Source: RGIG3009 sp045578425
Lineage (GTDB): Bacteria; Bacillota; Clostridia; Oscillospirales; Acutalibacteraceae
NCBI GenBank assembly: GCA_045578425.1
Contig: JAZNKF010000063.1
Location: forward strand, 62,001-126,000
Direction: 5' to 3'
DNA length: 64,000 bases
Positions 1-8,734 of the stretch are shown in pieces. Each line of letters opens with the position of its first letter. Positions within the stretch are counted from its first letter, which is position 1. A program made the translations under genes and the position numbers. The notes beneath the pieces are model-generated. The model was given only the letters and a program-made list of their open reading frames with translations. It was not told the DNA's origin and did not search any database.

Positions 1-251
1 CAGTATGCGGCGGTGCAGGCGCGGATTTGGTGTTGCCGTTGCTGGATACGGTGGATGCCACTGTGACAGGAGAAGTAAAGCACCATGAATGGTTAGCGGT
101 TCCTGCTGAAAAAACAATGGTAGACGGGGGACATTACGCCACCGAAATCGTGGTGTTGCCAAGTCTTTGCGACTGGCTTTCACAAGCGTTCCCCGAATTG
201 ACGATAGTGCCCTTTTACGGTACAGCACCGTATAACACGTTGAATGAATGA
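1..251 (+). CDS. Nif3-like dinuclear metal-centre protein, C-terminal fragment
   Basis: Only the last 83 or so codons are present, read in frame from position 3 to a TGA at 249-251; the 5' part lies outside the window. The fragment carries the CGGAGADL turn, then TGEVKHHE and VDGGHYATE, which match the C-terminal metal-binding half of the Nif3/YqfO family (often labelled GTP cyclohydrolase I type 2). In the family, His and Glu residues in these motifs hold two divalent metals; the cellular role is unsettled. It is followed 14 bp later by rqcH on the same strand, so the two are probably co-transcribed. Family assignment is fairly secure from these motifs; function is not. Confidence 0.8.
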   Translation, partial: VCGGAGADLVLPLLDTVDATVTGEVKHHEWLAVPAEKTMVDGGHYATEIVVLPSLCDWLSQAFPELTIVPFYGTAPYNTLNE

Positions 252-265
252 AGGGATAACTAAGC

Positions 266-2032
266 ATGGCACTGGACGGAGTTTTTTTGCATAGCTTGCG
301 TGATGAGTTGTGGGAAAACTTGCAAGATGCACGCATTGATAAGATACATCAGCCCTCCAAAGAAGAGCTGGTGTTATCCATGCGCAATAAAATCCAAACA
401 TATAAAGTATATCTTTCTGCCCGCGTGAATTCTCCGCGTATTCACTTTACAGCAAACGTACCGGAAAACCCTGCTTCACCGCCGATGTTTTGCATGCTGC
501 TGCGCAAACGCTTAACAGGTGCGCGGCTTGCCTCTATTCGCCAACTGGGATTGGAACGCGTGTTATACCTGGATTTTGATGCGATTAACGAACTGGGCGA
601 TGCCGTGCGCCTAACATTGGCAGTGGAAGTCATGGGGCGGTATAGTAATATTATTCTTATTGGGGAAGACGGCAAGATTATTGATGCCATTAAGCGGGTT
701 GACCTTACCATGTCGCCGATTCGGCCTATTTTACCGGGGGCGGAATATTTGATACCGCCGTCTGATGACCTACATTGGGATGTATCTGCCTACACAGCGG
801 AAGAATTGACAGCGCATATTGCGGCGGGAAGCGGTGCAACGCTTGATAAAGTGTTGTTGGCACGTACCCAAGGGATGTCGCCGCTTTTATGCCGCGAGGC
901 GGCTTACCAAACGTTGCGTGGGGAAGAGTATACCGGTACGTTGACCGAGGCACAACAGCACCGCTTGGAACGTGTGTTTTATCGCGTGCAAGCGGCTGCC
1001 CGATCACGCGATAAGCGCGTGCCGTACCTGCTTTATCGCACCGACCAAACACCGTTAGATTTTAGTTTTTTACCGATTACACAATACGGCTTGTCAGCAA
1101 TAGGCAAAGAAATGCCAACCTTTTCGCAGTTACTGGATGAATTTTATGCGACAAAAGATGCTGCCGAGCGATTGCGACAACATTCGCACGATATTTTTCG
1201 GGTGTTGAACACGGCAGTCGACCGTATTTCTCGCAAACTGGAAAATCAACGCCGAGAGTTGGAAGATTCCTCCAAGCGGGATGAAAAGCGGTTATATGCC
1301 GATGTTATCAATGCTAATTTGAGTGTGATCCCCAAAGGTGCTGAGATGGCAGAGCTCGTTAATTATTACGATGAAAACACACCGTTGTTGCGCGTACCAT
1401 TGGACCCTGCTTTGTCGGCGGTACAAAACGCGCAGAAGTATTATAAGGAATATCGCAAGGCAAAAACTGCTGAAGAAATTTTAAGCCAACAGCTACAACT
1501 GGGCGAAGCGGAACTCAATTATTTAGATTCGGTGTTTGATACCCTTACCCGCGCAACCACCACGCGTGAATTGGAAGAACTGCGTGTAGAGCTGGAACAA
1601 ACGGGATATTTGCGGCGGCGTACCAATCGTCAAAAGCCACCCGCACCGACAAAACCGTTAGAATTCCTTTCGGATGACGGATTTACTATTTTGGTGGGGC
1701 GCAACAACTTGCAAAATGACCGCTTGACCACCAAAACAGCAAAGGGAAGCGATTGGTGGTTTCATACCAAAGATATTGCAGGATCCCACACGGTTGTACT
1801 GACCGAAGGGGTTATGCCGCCCGAACGCACGTTGGAACAGGCGGCCATTTTGGCGGCAACGCATTCCAAAGCCGCGGCTTCTTCGCAAGTGCCGGTGGAT
1901 TACACGCAAATTCGCCACGTTAAAAAACCGACGGGGGCCAAGCCGGGGATGGTGATTTATGAAACCAACCGTACGGCGTTTGTAACACCTGACCCCTTGC
2001 TTGCTAATCGATTACGTGTTCAAAAGCCTTGA
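266..2032 (+). CDS. rqcH: RqcH, NFACT-family ribosome quality control protein
   Basis: A 588-residue protein of the NFACT/fibronectin-binding A family, close to the usual 560-590 residues. The N-terminal NFACT-N domain opens with DGVFLHSLRDEL, the middle (about residues 290-450) is helical and charged as expected for the coiled-coil arms, and the C-terminal NFACT-R (DUF814) domain has WWFHTKDIAGSH near residue 497. In Bacillus subtilis RqcH binds stalled 50S subunits and adds C-terminal alanine tails with tRNA-Ala; older annotations call it a fibronectin-binding protein. ATG start at 266 preceded by AAGGGA. A promoter for the next gene overlaps its stop codon, so glpP has an independent start. 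Confidence 0.92.
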   Translation: MALDGVFLHSLRDELWENLQDARIDKIHQPSKEELVLSMRNKIQTYKVYLSARVNSPRIHFTANVPENPASPPMFCMLLRKRLTGARLASIRQLGLERVLYLDFDAINELGDAVRLTLAVEVMGRYSNIILIGEDGKIIDAIKRVDLTMSPIRPILPGAEYLIPPSDDLHWDVSAYTAEELTAHIAAGSGATLDKVLLARTQGMSPLLCREAAYQTLRGEEYTGTLTEAQQHRLERVFYRVQAAARSRDKRVPYLLYRTDQTPLDFSFLPITQYGLSAIGKEMPTFSQLLDEFYATKDAAERLRQHSHDIFRVLNTAVDRISRKLENQRRELEDSSKRDEKRLYADVINANLSVIPKGAEMAELVNYYDENTPLLRVPLDPALSAVQNAQKYYKEYRKAKTAEEILSQQLQLGEAELNYLDSVFDTLTRATTTRELEELRVELEQTGYLRRRTNRQKPPAPTKPLEFLSDDGFTILVGRNNLQNDRLTTKTAKGSDWWFHTKDIAGSHTVVLTEGVMPPERTLEQAAILAATHSKAAASSQVPVDYTQIRHVKKPTGAKPGMVIYETNRTAFVTPDPLLANRLRVQKP

Positions 2033-2057
2033 CTTTTTTGGTCGAACGGTGTATAAT
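2029..2057 (+). promoter_or_regulatory. glpP promoter
   Basis: TTGACT (2029-2034), 17 bp, TATAAT (2052-2057). The -35 box overlaps the rqcH stop codon. Transcription should start near 2064, leaving a leader of roughly 80 nt before glpP. Confidence 0.8.
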
Positions 2058-2078
2058 ATTGAAATTAAGAGTGAGAGA

Positions 2079-2124
2079 CGCAAAAAACAACCGGAAAATT
2101 TCGGTTTTTTTGCGCCTTTTCCGT
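2079..2124 (+). promoter_or_regulatory. Terminator-like hairpin in the glpP leader (possible antitermination site)
   Basis: CGCAAAAAACAACCG (2079-2093) pairs with CGGTTTTTTTGCG (2102-2114) around an A/T-rich loop and is followed by CCTTTTCC. It lies downstream of the glpP promoter and upstream of its start codon, so it would attenuate glpP rather than end rqcH. GlpP proteins act by antitermination at leader hairpins of glp genes, so autoregulation is a reasonable inference. It could also be a plain leader structure. Confidence 0.5.
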
Positions 2125-2147
2125 TTTGTTAAAAGTGAGATGATTCT

Positions 2148-2708
2148 GTGCTGTTGTCCCGATTAACCGATTGTTTGGAACGTACGCCGGTGATTGCCGC
2201 CGTGCAGGAAACTTCGTGGAAGGAAGCACTGGCTTCGCCGGCGGAAGTAATTTTTCATTTAAACGCTAACTTGTTGACAATAACCGAATGTATTGAACAA
2301 GCCCATGAAGCGGGCAAAATGTTGTTGGTACATATGGACTTGGCAGAAGGGATTGGTAAAGACCGTGTAGGTGTGGATTTTTTGGCATCACATGGTGTCG
2401 ACGGCATCATCAGCACGCGCGGACAAATAATTCGTCATGCCAAAGAACGTGGTCTTATCACCGTGCAACGGTTCTTTGCGTTGGATTCCAAAGGTGTTAA
2501 CGGTATGGGCGAATTGCTCGAACAGTCCAAACCTGATTTGATTGAAATTATGCCCGGTGTTATGGGGAAAATTATTCGTCGTTTTTCCGGCGGTAAAATC
2601 CCGGTGATTGCGGGTGGACTTATCGAAACAAAAGCAGAAGTGACCGAAGCATTACGCTACGGTGCGATGGCGGTATCTACCGGAAAGCAAGAGTTATGGT
2701 ACAGCTGA
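2148..2708 (+). CDS. glpP: GlpP, glycerol-3-phosphate responsive antiterminator
   Basis: A 186-residue TIM-barrel-like protein of the GlpP family. Diagnostic stretches are PVIAAVQ near the N-terminus, FHLNANLLTI, HMDLAEGIGKD, and the C-terminal PDLIEIMPG and PVIAGGLIETK. GlpP binds glycerol-3-phosphate and leader RNA to prevent termination in glycerol uptake and catabolism genes in Bacillus. No glpF, glpK or glpD lies in this window. The start is GTG at 2148, with a weak GTGAG ribosome site. The promoter and a terminator-like leader lie upstream. It is followed by a membrane protein gene after 61 bp, possibly in the same transcript. Confidence 0.88.
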   Translation: MLLSRLTDCLERTPVIAAVQETSWKEALASPAEVIFHLNANLLTITECIEQAHEAGKMLLVHMDLAEGIGKDRVGVDFLASHGVDGIISTRGQIIRHAKERGLITVQRFFALDSKGVNGMGELLEQSKPDLIEIMPGVMGKIIRRFSGGKIPVIAGGLIETKAEVTEALRYGAMAVSTGKQELWYS

Positions 2709-2769
2709 TAAAGTATTCATACTTGCTTGTTTGGCAACATATAGTTCTTCATCAAGGAGGAAAATAACG

Positions 2770-3462
2770 ATGACTTTGGAAAAAATATGGGAAATACTTT
2801 CAAATTTTAATTTCATTTCGGTGATTGCGCGACTGATTCTTGCTACTTTTTTAGGTGGCCTTATCGGCATGGAACGCGGCAAACACGGCCGTCCTGCGGG
2901 TTTGCGTACACACATATTGGTATGTGTCGGTGCTGCTTTGACGGCTTTGACAGGTTTGTTTTTGTCGCAAGAAATGGGGCTTGCTTCCGACGTTGCACGG
3001 CTTTCGGCACAAGTGATTTCGGGCATCGGTTTTTTGGGTGCCGGTATGATTATGGTGCGTAACGGTTCCATTATTACCGGTTTGACTACCGCTGCGGGTA
3101 TGTGGGCAACAGCTGCGATTGGTATTGCGGTTGGTTACGGTTTTTACATTGGCACTGTTGTCGCAGTGGTGCTGTCTCTTTTCAGCATGACCATCCTCAG
3201 CCGTTTGGAAAGCACACAAAAAAATGCGGCGTATGTTTATGTGGAGTTGCCCGATCTTACGTTGGCAGATCAAGTAGCGGAGATTCTGCGCAACTTTGAA
3301 GATTCCATGAATTCGTTTGATATCTTCCATCCCAAAAGCGGGATACCGGGACATGTTGGTATGTCAATCTTGATAAAAAATGACCACCATTTTGAACAAT
3401 TGAAGCAATTGTTATTGGAGTTGGATGACCGCATTTTGGTGTTATACGATATCAATTCTTAA
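2770..3462 (+). CDS. MgtC/SapB-family membrane protein
   Basis: A 230-residue protein. The first 140 residues hold about four to five hydrophobic helices with the family signature GGLIGMERGKHGRPAGLRTH; the C-terminal part (from about residue 155) is a soluble ACT-like domain. MgtC proteins are linked to magnesium limitation and, in some bacteria, modulate ATP synthase or act in intracellular survival; the molecular function of this copy is not known. I chose ATG 2770 because AAGGAGG ends 9 bp before it; a longer upstream reading frame has no ribosome site and overlaps glpP. The next gene starts 14 bp downstream, so the pair is likely one operon. Confidence 0.85.
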   Translation: MTLEKIWEILSNFNFISVIARLILATFLGGLIGMERGKHGRPAGLRTHILVCVGAALTALTGLFLSQEMGLASDVARLSAQVISGIGFLGAGMIMVRNGSIITGLTTAAGMWATAAIGIAVGYGFYIGTVVAVVLSLFSMTILSRLESTQKNAAYVYVELPDLTLADQVAEILRNFEDSMNSFDIFHPKSGIPGHVGMSILIKNDHHFEQLKQLLLELDDRILVLYDINS

Positions 3463-3476
3463 GTCGGGTGATTACT

Positions 3477-4277
3477 ATGGATAAAAAAAGTTACGTAGCG
3501 GAAATTAAGTTATTTTTGTTTGATATGGACGGTACGTTGTACCTTGGCAATCGCTTGTATGATTTCACCATCGAATTGCTTAAAACAATCAAAGAACAGG
3601 GCAAACAGTATTTGTTCATGACCAATAACTCGTCTAAAAGTGTGGCCGATTACATTAAAAAATTGGACCGTTTGGGGATTCCTGCAACGGAAGAAGATTT
3701 TATCACTTCCTCGCAGGCAACGGCACAATACCTCAAAGAAGAATGTCCCACGGAACGGCTATACGTTTGCGGTACGCAATCGTTAAAAGATGAGCTTATC
3801 TCTCAGGGTTTTACCGTTACGGAACAGTTGGACGAAGTGGACTGCATTGTGATGGGGAACGATACGGAACTTACGTTCAAGAAGTTAGATGATGTTTCGT
3901 TTTTGTTATCCACCAAAGAAGTGCGTTATGTTGCGACCAATCCCGACTATGTTTGTCCTACCGAATACGGCAGTGTGCCGGATTGCGGCAGTGTGTGCGA
4001 TATGATTTACAACGCCACCGGCAAACGTCCGATTTTTATTGGCAAACCGGAACCCGCCATGCCCCAAATTGCGATGCGTATGACGGGGTATACCGAAAAA
4101 GAAACCGCCGTTATCGGTGACCGCATTTATACGGACATCAAAAGCGGGCTGAACGCCGGTATCAAAAATATTTTGGTTATGAGCGGCGAAACTACGCCCG
4201 AAATTTTGCGAGCTTCGGAAGATAAACCGGAGTTAGTGTTACAAGATGGCGGCGAGCTTTTGGACCTGCTTCGTTGA
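3477..4277 (+). CDS. HAD-IIA family phosphatase (NagD/PNPase-like)
   Basis: A 266-residue haloacid dehalogenase-type hydrolase with an HAD-IIA cap. The nucleophile motif LFDMDGTLYLGN is at the N-terminus, motif II MTNNSSKS follows, and motif III/IV are GKPEPAM and VIGDRIYTDIKSG. Members dephosphorylate sugar phosphates, 2-phosphoglycolate or nucleotides; the substrate cannot be told from sequence. ATG 3477 has GGGTG six bases upstream; an in-frame GTG at 3468 is possible. The gene ends at a strong hairpin shared with the opposing ireB operon. It follows the MgtC-like gene closely and may share its transcript. Confidence 0.85.
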   Translation: MDKKSYVAEIKLFLFDMDGTLYLGNRLYDFTIELLKTIKEQGKQYLFMTNNSSKSVADYIKKLDRLGIPATEEDFITSSQATAQYLKEECPTERLYVCGTQSLKDELISQGFTVTEQLDEVDCIVMGNDTELTFKKLDDVSFLLSTKEVRYVATNPDYVCPTEYGSVPDCGSVCDMIYNATGKRPIFIGKPEPAMPQIAMRMTGYTEKETAVIGDRIYTDIKSGLNAGIKNILVMSGETTPEILRASEDKPELVLQDGGELLDLLR

Positions 4278-4289
4278 CAACCAAAAAAA

Positions 4290-4326
4290 CCGCCCGGTTC
4301 GGTATTTGCCGAATCGGGCGGTTTTA
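4290..4326. terminator. Bidirectional terminator between convergent genes
   Basis: CCGCCCGGTTCGG (4290-4302) and CCGAATCGGGCGG (4309-4321) form a 13-bp stem, with an A-run before and a T-run after it, so it can end both the upstream plus-strand genes and the facing minus-strand 97-aa gene. Confidence 0.85.
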
Positions 4327-4332
4327 CTTTCG

Positions 4333-4626
4333 TTATTTTTCTGCTAAGGTGCGTTCCAACCAAATGCTGCCGATGTCCATGGCGTTGTACAAACCGATTT
4401 TTTCACTTTTTTTCAAAATACGGTCTTTCATACGTACTTCGGGATCGGTTAATAACAACTGCACTTGTACGCGGTCGGCAACTTCCATATCGCCTTTGGT
4501 TTTGGTGGACAGAATTTGCAACATAACAACGCATTTTTCTGCCATGTCACCGTAGTACAAGACTTTGCCGCTGCGCACGAGCGGTTTGCCTTTGTAGGTC
4601 AAAAGTGTTTCTTGTTTTTCAGCCAT
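4333..4626 (-). CDS. Conserved protein of unknown function (97 aa), downstream of ireB
   Basis: A small soluble protein, no signal peptide or membrane segment. It begins MAEKQETLLTYKGKPLVR and ends with a segment DIGSIWLERTL; the middle (CVVMLQILSTK, VQVQLLLTD) suggests a compact alpha/beta fold. I do not recognise a named family, although the sequence has the look of a conserved clostridial protein. ATG 4626 is chosen because GGTGG lies five bases upstream. It starts 12 bp after the ireB stop and shares its promoter, so a link to the IreB phosphoprotein or to the cell-wall kinase pathway is possible but unproved. Confidence 0.7.
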   Translation of the reverse strand: MAEKQETLLTYKGKPLVRSGKVLYYGDMAEKCVVMLQILSTKTKGDMEVADRVQVQLLLTDPEVRMKDRILKKSEKIGLYNAMDIGSIWLERTLAEK

Positions 4627-4638
4627 AATTGCCACCTT

Positions 4639-4884
4639 TTATTCATTAAGATACGAGCGCACCATTGCTCGCAACAATTCATCGCGGTCCAGTTTGCGAA
4701 TCAGGCTGCGCGCGTTGTTGTGCGTGGTGATGTAGGTGGGGTCTTCTGACAAAATGTAGCCCACCAGTTGATTAATGGGATTATATCCCTTCTCACGCAA
4801 CGCATCGTATACGGTGGTGAGAATTTGTTTCATCTGTTGGTCTTTATCCTCATGCAGGGAAAAAGTCATGGTTTTATCTAACAT
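4639..4884 (-). CDS. ireB: IreB family regulatory phosphoprotein (UPF0297)
   Basis: An 81-residue protein matching the IreB/YrzL family almost end to end: MLDKTMTF at the start, YDALREKGYNPINQLVGYI, then THNNARSLIRKLDRDELL. In Enterococcus IreB is phosphorylated by the PASTA kinase IreK and influences cephalosporin tolerance; in other Firmicutes the role is less clear. The neighbours commonly found beside it (ruvX, DUF1292) are not here; instead an unknown 97-aa gene follows. ATG 4884 has a GGGAGG ribosome site; an in-frame upstream ATG lacks one. Confidence 0.92.
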   Translation of the reverse strand: MLDKTMTFSLHEDKDQQMKQILTTVYDALREKGYNPINQLVGYILSEDPTYITTHNNARSLIRKLDRDELLRAMVRSYLNE

Positions 4885-4913
4885 TACAAAGCCTCCCATC
4901 TACTGATACTATC

Positions 4914-4942
4914 AGTATACGCTATTTTGAAAAAAATTACAA
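4914..4942 (-). promoter_or_regulatory. ireB promoter
   Basis: On the minus strand TTGTAA (4942-4937), 17 bp containing a T-tract, TATACT (4919-4914), about 30 bp before the ireB start. It lies in the gap after pheT, for which I see no terminator. Confidence 0.75.
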
Positions 4943-4947
4943 GAGGT

Positions 4948-7341
4948 TTATGAACGAAGGGTGCAACCTTTTTCTTGCAAGCGGGCAAAAATCTTTTCGA
5001 GCAACGGATTGATATCGTTGTCGGTGAGCGTTGCCTCGGCAGAACGGAAATACAAACTGAATGCCACGCTCTTTTTACCCGCAGCAATTTGTGCACCCTG
5101 GTAGACGTCAAATAAAGCAACGTTTTCCAATAATTTTCCGCCTGCCTTGGCAATGATTTTTTGAATTTCCGCCACGGGCAATTCTTCGTCACATAACAAT
5201 GCCAAATCGCGTTCCACGGCAGGGAAGCGGGGAAGCGGTTTATACAGCGTGCGTTTTTTCTCCATGGCGTCAAAAAGCGGTTGTAAGGTAAGTTCCGCAA
5301 CGTAGGTACGCGTTCCCAAATCGTAACGGTTCGCCGTGTCGGGATGTACTTCGCCAAACGTACCAAGGCAGGTATCGCCCACATACACTGCCGCCCCACG
5401 GCCGGGATGTAAGAACGGCTCAGCCGAACGGACAAACTCCGCGTTGATACCACACGTGGTAAGCAATGTTTCAATGATGCCTTTGAGGGTAAAGAAGTTT
5501 TCCTCTTCGCCATAAATACCCAGCGAAAGCGTTGGAATTTCGGCGGGTTGTTCGCAAAGCGGTAAAGAATGGGGGACAAACCGTTTGCTGACTTCAAAGA
5601 ACCGTACCGCGGTGTTTTTGCGGTTATAGTTGGTGGCAAGAACGGTCAACATACTGGTAATGAGTTGTGTCCGCATAACAGAATATTCTTCACCCAGGGG
5701 GTTGAGCAGCGTAACCGCCACGCGTCGCGCATCGTCTTGCGGCAGAGAAAGGGTATCAAGCGCCTTGCCGCTGATAAACGAATAGGTCGAAATTTCTTGC
5801 ATGCCCTGCGCAATCAAACAGTCTTTGATTTGCGTGGTGTGCAAGCGTTCGGGTAATTGTTTGCCGCGAACAATAGAGCCGGTCATGGGGGTGGATACAA
5901 TGTGGTCATACCCGTAAACGCGCATGACTTCTTCTGCTAAATCGGCGCGGCCTTCCACGTCGTCACGGAAGGAGGGGACAATGCACGTTAACACACCGTC
6001 TTGCAACGTGGTGGCAATTTCCAATCGATTTAAAATATCTACCATCGTATCGACAGGAACATTGACACCCAACAACGCATTGATACTTTCCGCCGTAACG
6101 GTTAATACGCGAGCGGGCGGTAACGGCTCGTGACAGTCAATCACACCGTCGATAATATCACCGGCATTCAGTTCTTCAATCAGTTGCAAAGCACGGTTCA
6201 TGGCATATTCCACACCAATTAAATCGACACCTTTTTCAAAACGTGCGGACGATTCGGTGCGTACACCTAATGCGCGGGAAGTACGGCGCACGTTGTCACG
6301 GCGGAATTTAGCACATTCGAACAGTAAGTCGGTGGTATCTTCTTTGATTTCACTGTTTAAGCCACCCATGATACCCGCCAGACAAGATGGGTTTTTGGCA
6401 TCGGCAATCACCAACATTTCTTCATTTAGCGTATGTGGTTTGCCGTCTAATGTAACGATTTCTTCATTGTTCTCGGCACGGCGCACTATGATTTGGTTAC
6501 CTGCAATATCGCGCAAATCAAAGGCGTGCATCGGTTGGCCTGTTTCCAACATGACAAAGTTGGTAATATCGACAATGTTGTTAATGGGGCGCATACCTGC
6601 CGAGCGCAAACAATCTTTCATCCAATCGGGCGAAGGAGCAATGCGCAAATTGCGCACCACACGGCCCATATAACGAGGACACAAATCGTAATCTTTTACC
6701 GTGATGTCGATATGTTCTTTGATGTCGCCGCCAACGGTGTGATAAGAGGGTTGCGGTGCGCGGAACTCTTGTTTGAGTGCCACGGCAATTTCTCTGGCAA
6801 CACCCAACACGCTTTGACAATCGGGGCGGTTGGCGGTGATTTTGAAATCAATGACAACGTCGTTTAGATGCAGAATGTCGCGCATATCGGTGCCGGTGGG
6901 GACATCTTCTTTCAAAATCAAAATACCGTTTACTTCGGCACCTTCGTAATCGGATTCTTTCAGACACAGTTCTTCGCCGGAGCACAACATACCGTCGGAG
7001 GGCAAGCCGCGCAGTTTGCCACGTTTGATATGCATGCCGTTGGGCAACAACGAGTCGTGTAAAGCGGCAGGAACCAAAGCGCCCTCAAACACGTTTTGTG
7101 CCCCTGTGATAATTTGAATCGGTTCTTCGGCGCCGACATCCATTTGGCAAATTTGCAATTTATCGGCATCGGGATGTTTTTCTAACTTTAAAATACGTGC
7201 GGCAACAACGTTGCTCATAGTGGCAGAAAGGTCTTCAATGCTTTCTACTTCGAAACCGCTGAGCACCATTTTTTCGCACAGTTCGTCTACGCTGACGGGA
7301 ATATCCACATAGCGTTTAAGCCAATTTAACGAAATTTTCAT
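4948..7341 (-). CDS. pheT: Phenylalanine--tRNA ligase beta subunit
   Basis: A 797-residue protein of normal length. The N-terminus has the EMAP-type tRNA-binding domain (ILKLEKHPDADKLQICQ near residue 50), followed by the B3/B4 editing region, the B5 domain and the catalytic-like core, and ends in a ferredoxin-fold anticodon-binding domain (KPLPRFPAVERDLALL, near residue 710). With PheS it forms the alpha2-beta2 enzyme that charges tRNA-Phe. ATG 7341 follows GGAGGAACATCGCG. It lies 15 bp after pheS and is controlled by the same Phe T-box. Confidence 0.97.
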   Translation of the reverse strand: MKISLNWLKRYVDIPVSVDELCEKMVLSGFEVESIEDLSATMSNVVAARILKLEKHPDADKLQICQMDVGAEEPIQIITGAQNVFEGALVPAALHDSLLPNGMHIKRGKLRGLPSDGMLCSGEELCLKESDYEGAEVNGILILKEDVPTGTDMRDILHLNDVVIDFKITANRPDCQSVLGVAREIAVALKQEFRAPQPSYHTVGGDIKEHIDITVKDYDLCPRYMGRVVRNLRIAPSPDWMKDCLRSAGMRPINNIVDITNFVMLETGQPMHAFDLRDIAGNQIIVRRAENNEEIVTLDGKPHTLNEEMLVIADAKNPSCLAGIMGGLNSEIKEDTTDLLFECAKFRRDNVRRTSRALGVRTESSARFEKGVDLIGVEYAMNRALQLIEELNAGDIIDGVIDCHEPLPPARVLTVTAESINALLGVNVPVDTMVDILNRLEIATTLQDGVLTCIVPSFRDDVEGRADLAEEVMRVYGYDHIVSTPMTGSIVRGKQLPERLHTTQIKDCLIAQGMQEISTYSFISGKALDTLSLPQDDARRVAVTLLNPLGEEYSVMRTQLITSMLTVLATNYNRKNTAVRFFEVSKRFVPHSLPLCEQPAEIPTLSLGIYGEEENFFTLKGIIETLLTTCGINAEFVRSAEPFLHPGRGAAVYVGDTCLGTFGEVHPDTANRYDLGTRTYVAELTLQPLFDAMEKKRTLYKPLPRFPAVERDLALLCDEELPVAEIQKIIAKAGGKLLENVALFDVYQGAQIAAGKKSVAFSLYFRSAEATLTDNDINPLLEKIFARLQEKGCTLRS

Positions 7342-7356
7342 CGCGATGTTCCTCCT

Positions 7357-8376
7357 TTAAAACTGTTCCAAAAACCGCTGGTCGTTTTCGAACAGCAGAC
7401 GGATATCACTGATTTTATAACGCGTTGTGGTCAAACGGTCCAATCCGATGCCGAAAGCAAAACCAGAATATTCTTCGGGGTCAATGCCGCATCCTGCCAG
7501 TACGCGGGGGTGTACCATGCCGGCACCCAAAATTTCGATCCAGCCGCTGCCTTTGCAAACACGACAACCTTTGCCGCCGCATTCGGAACACGTAACGTCC
7601 ACTTCGACGCTCGGTTCGGTGAATGGGAAGAAGGAAGGACGGAACTTCACTTTGGTTTCGGGACCGTAAATTTCATGGGCAAATTGTTCCAACACACCTT
7701 TTAAATCACACAAGGTAATGCCTTTGTCCACGACCAACCCCTCCACTTGGTGGAAAACAGGGGAGTGAGTGGCATCTACTTCGTCTGCACGGAACACGCG
7801 GCCGGGGCAAATGATGCGAATCGGTGGTTTGCGTTGTTCCATGGTACGTGCTTGTGCTGCCGAAGTTTGGGTGCGGAGCAACAAATTTTCTGCCAAATAG
7901 AAGGTATCTTGCATATCGCGAGCGGGGTGATCTTTGGGAACGTTGAGTGCTTCAAAACAATATTTTTCGGTTTCCACCTCGGGTCCATCCACGACGTCAA
8001 AGCCCATGGATTGGAAAATATCCACCAAATCGTTCAAAACAATGTTGAGCGGGTGTAAACCACCGTTTTTTGTTTTGGTACCGGGCAAGGTGACGTCGAT
8101 AGTTTCTTCTTTGAGTTGTTTTTCCTTTAAAGCGGAAAGAATGGTTTGCTCACGCTCGCTCAAAGCATTTTCCAATTCTGCACGCAATTGGTTGATAAGT
8201 TGTCCCATTTGCGGGCGTTCTTCTGCCGGGACGGCACCCATGCCGCGTAATAACCCGGTAACTTCACCTTTTTTCCCCAGCAATCGAACACGAAAATCTT
8301 CTAATTCCTTGGGGGTTTGCAAGCAAGAGAGTTCTTCAAGCGCTTGTTTGCGCAAGGATTCTAATTTTTCTTTCAT
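7357..8376 (-). CDS. pheS: Phenylalanine--tRNA ligase alpha subunit
   Basis: A 339-residue class II aminoacyl-tRNA synthetase subunit. An N-terminal coiled-coil (about residues 1-90) precedes the catalytic domain with THSPVFHQVEG, a GGKGCRVCKGSGW segment and motif 3 as FGIGLDRL. It supplies the active site of PheRS. ATG 8376 is supported by AAGGAG upstream; the longer frame reading upstream is translation of the T-box leader. First gene of the pheST operon. Confidence 0.97.
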   Translation of the reverse strand: MKEKLESLRKQALEELSCLQTPKELEDFRVRLLGKKGEVTGLLRGMGAVPAEERPQMGQLINQLRAELENALSEREQTILSALKEKQLKEETIDVTLPGTKTKNGGLHPLNIVLNDLVDIFQSMGFDVVDGPEVETEKYCFEALNVPKDHPARDMQDTFYLAENLLLRTQTSAAQARTMEQRKPPIRIICPGRVFRADEVDATHSPVFHQVEGLVVDKGITLCDLKGVLEQFAHEIYGPETKVKFRPSFFPFTEPSVEVDVTCSECGGKGCRVCKGSGWIEILGAGMVHPRVLAGCGIDPEEYSGFAFGIGLDRLTTTRYKISDIRLLFENDQRFLEQF

Positions 8377-8399
8377 AGCCACATTACTCCTTATAAAAA

Positions 8400-8650
8400 T
8401 AAAAAAGCCTTCATCCACAAGGGACGAAGACAACTCCGCGGTACCACCCACATTTTCGCTGTTTAGCGAACACTCACGACCGGTAACGGGGTCAGCCGTC
8501 GGCACCTACCTTTCTTTTATAAAAAAGAAACTCAATGTCGCCGCTCAAGAGTGAACTTCTGCGGGGACCGGTACAAGTCGCTTTCAGCCGATGACGACTC
8601 TCTCTGCTGTACAGGGTACACCGCATACTTTCTCCATCTATGCGTTATTA
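8400..8650 (-). promoter_or_regulatory. T-box riboswitch, phenylalanine-specific, controlling pheST
   Basis: The minus strand has the T-box core GGGTGGTACCGCG (8449-8437), which pairs with the NCCA end of uncharged tRNA. It is followed by a terminator: CTTCGTC pairs with GATGAAG, then a T-run at 8406-8401. Upstream, the probable specifier loop reads GAAGTTCAC, giving specifier UUC (8555-8553) for Phe, which agrees with the downstream genes. Uncharged tRNA-Phe should favour the antiterminator and raise pheST expression. The leader spans about 250 nt from the predicted start near 8649. Confidence 0.93.
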
Positions 8651-8656
8651 AAGTAC

Positions 8657-8685
8657 AGTATACCACCTCTTTTTCAAAAAAGCAA
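8657..8685 (-). promoter_or_regulatory. pheST promoter
   Basis: Minus strand TTGCTT (8685-8680), 17 bp, TATACT (8662-8657). Transcription would begin near 8649 at the head of the T-box leader. Confidence 0.8.
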
Positions 8686-8721
8686 GGGGAAAGTCAAATC
8701 TTTACCAAAAAGCAAGGGGAA
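8676..8721. repeat. Direct repeat in the divergent pheS/minD-like promoter gap
   Basis: AAAAAGCAAGGGGAA occurs twice, ending at about 8691 and 8721, 30 bp apart. The left copy contains the pheST -35 box (as TTGCTT on the other strand); the right copy lies just upstream of the plus-strand -35 box. It may be a duplicated promoter piece or a regulator site. Confidence 0.5.
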
Positions 8722-8734
8722 TTACAGAAATTAG

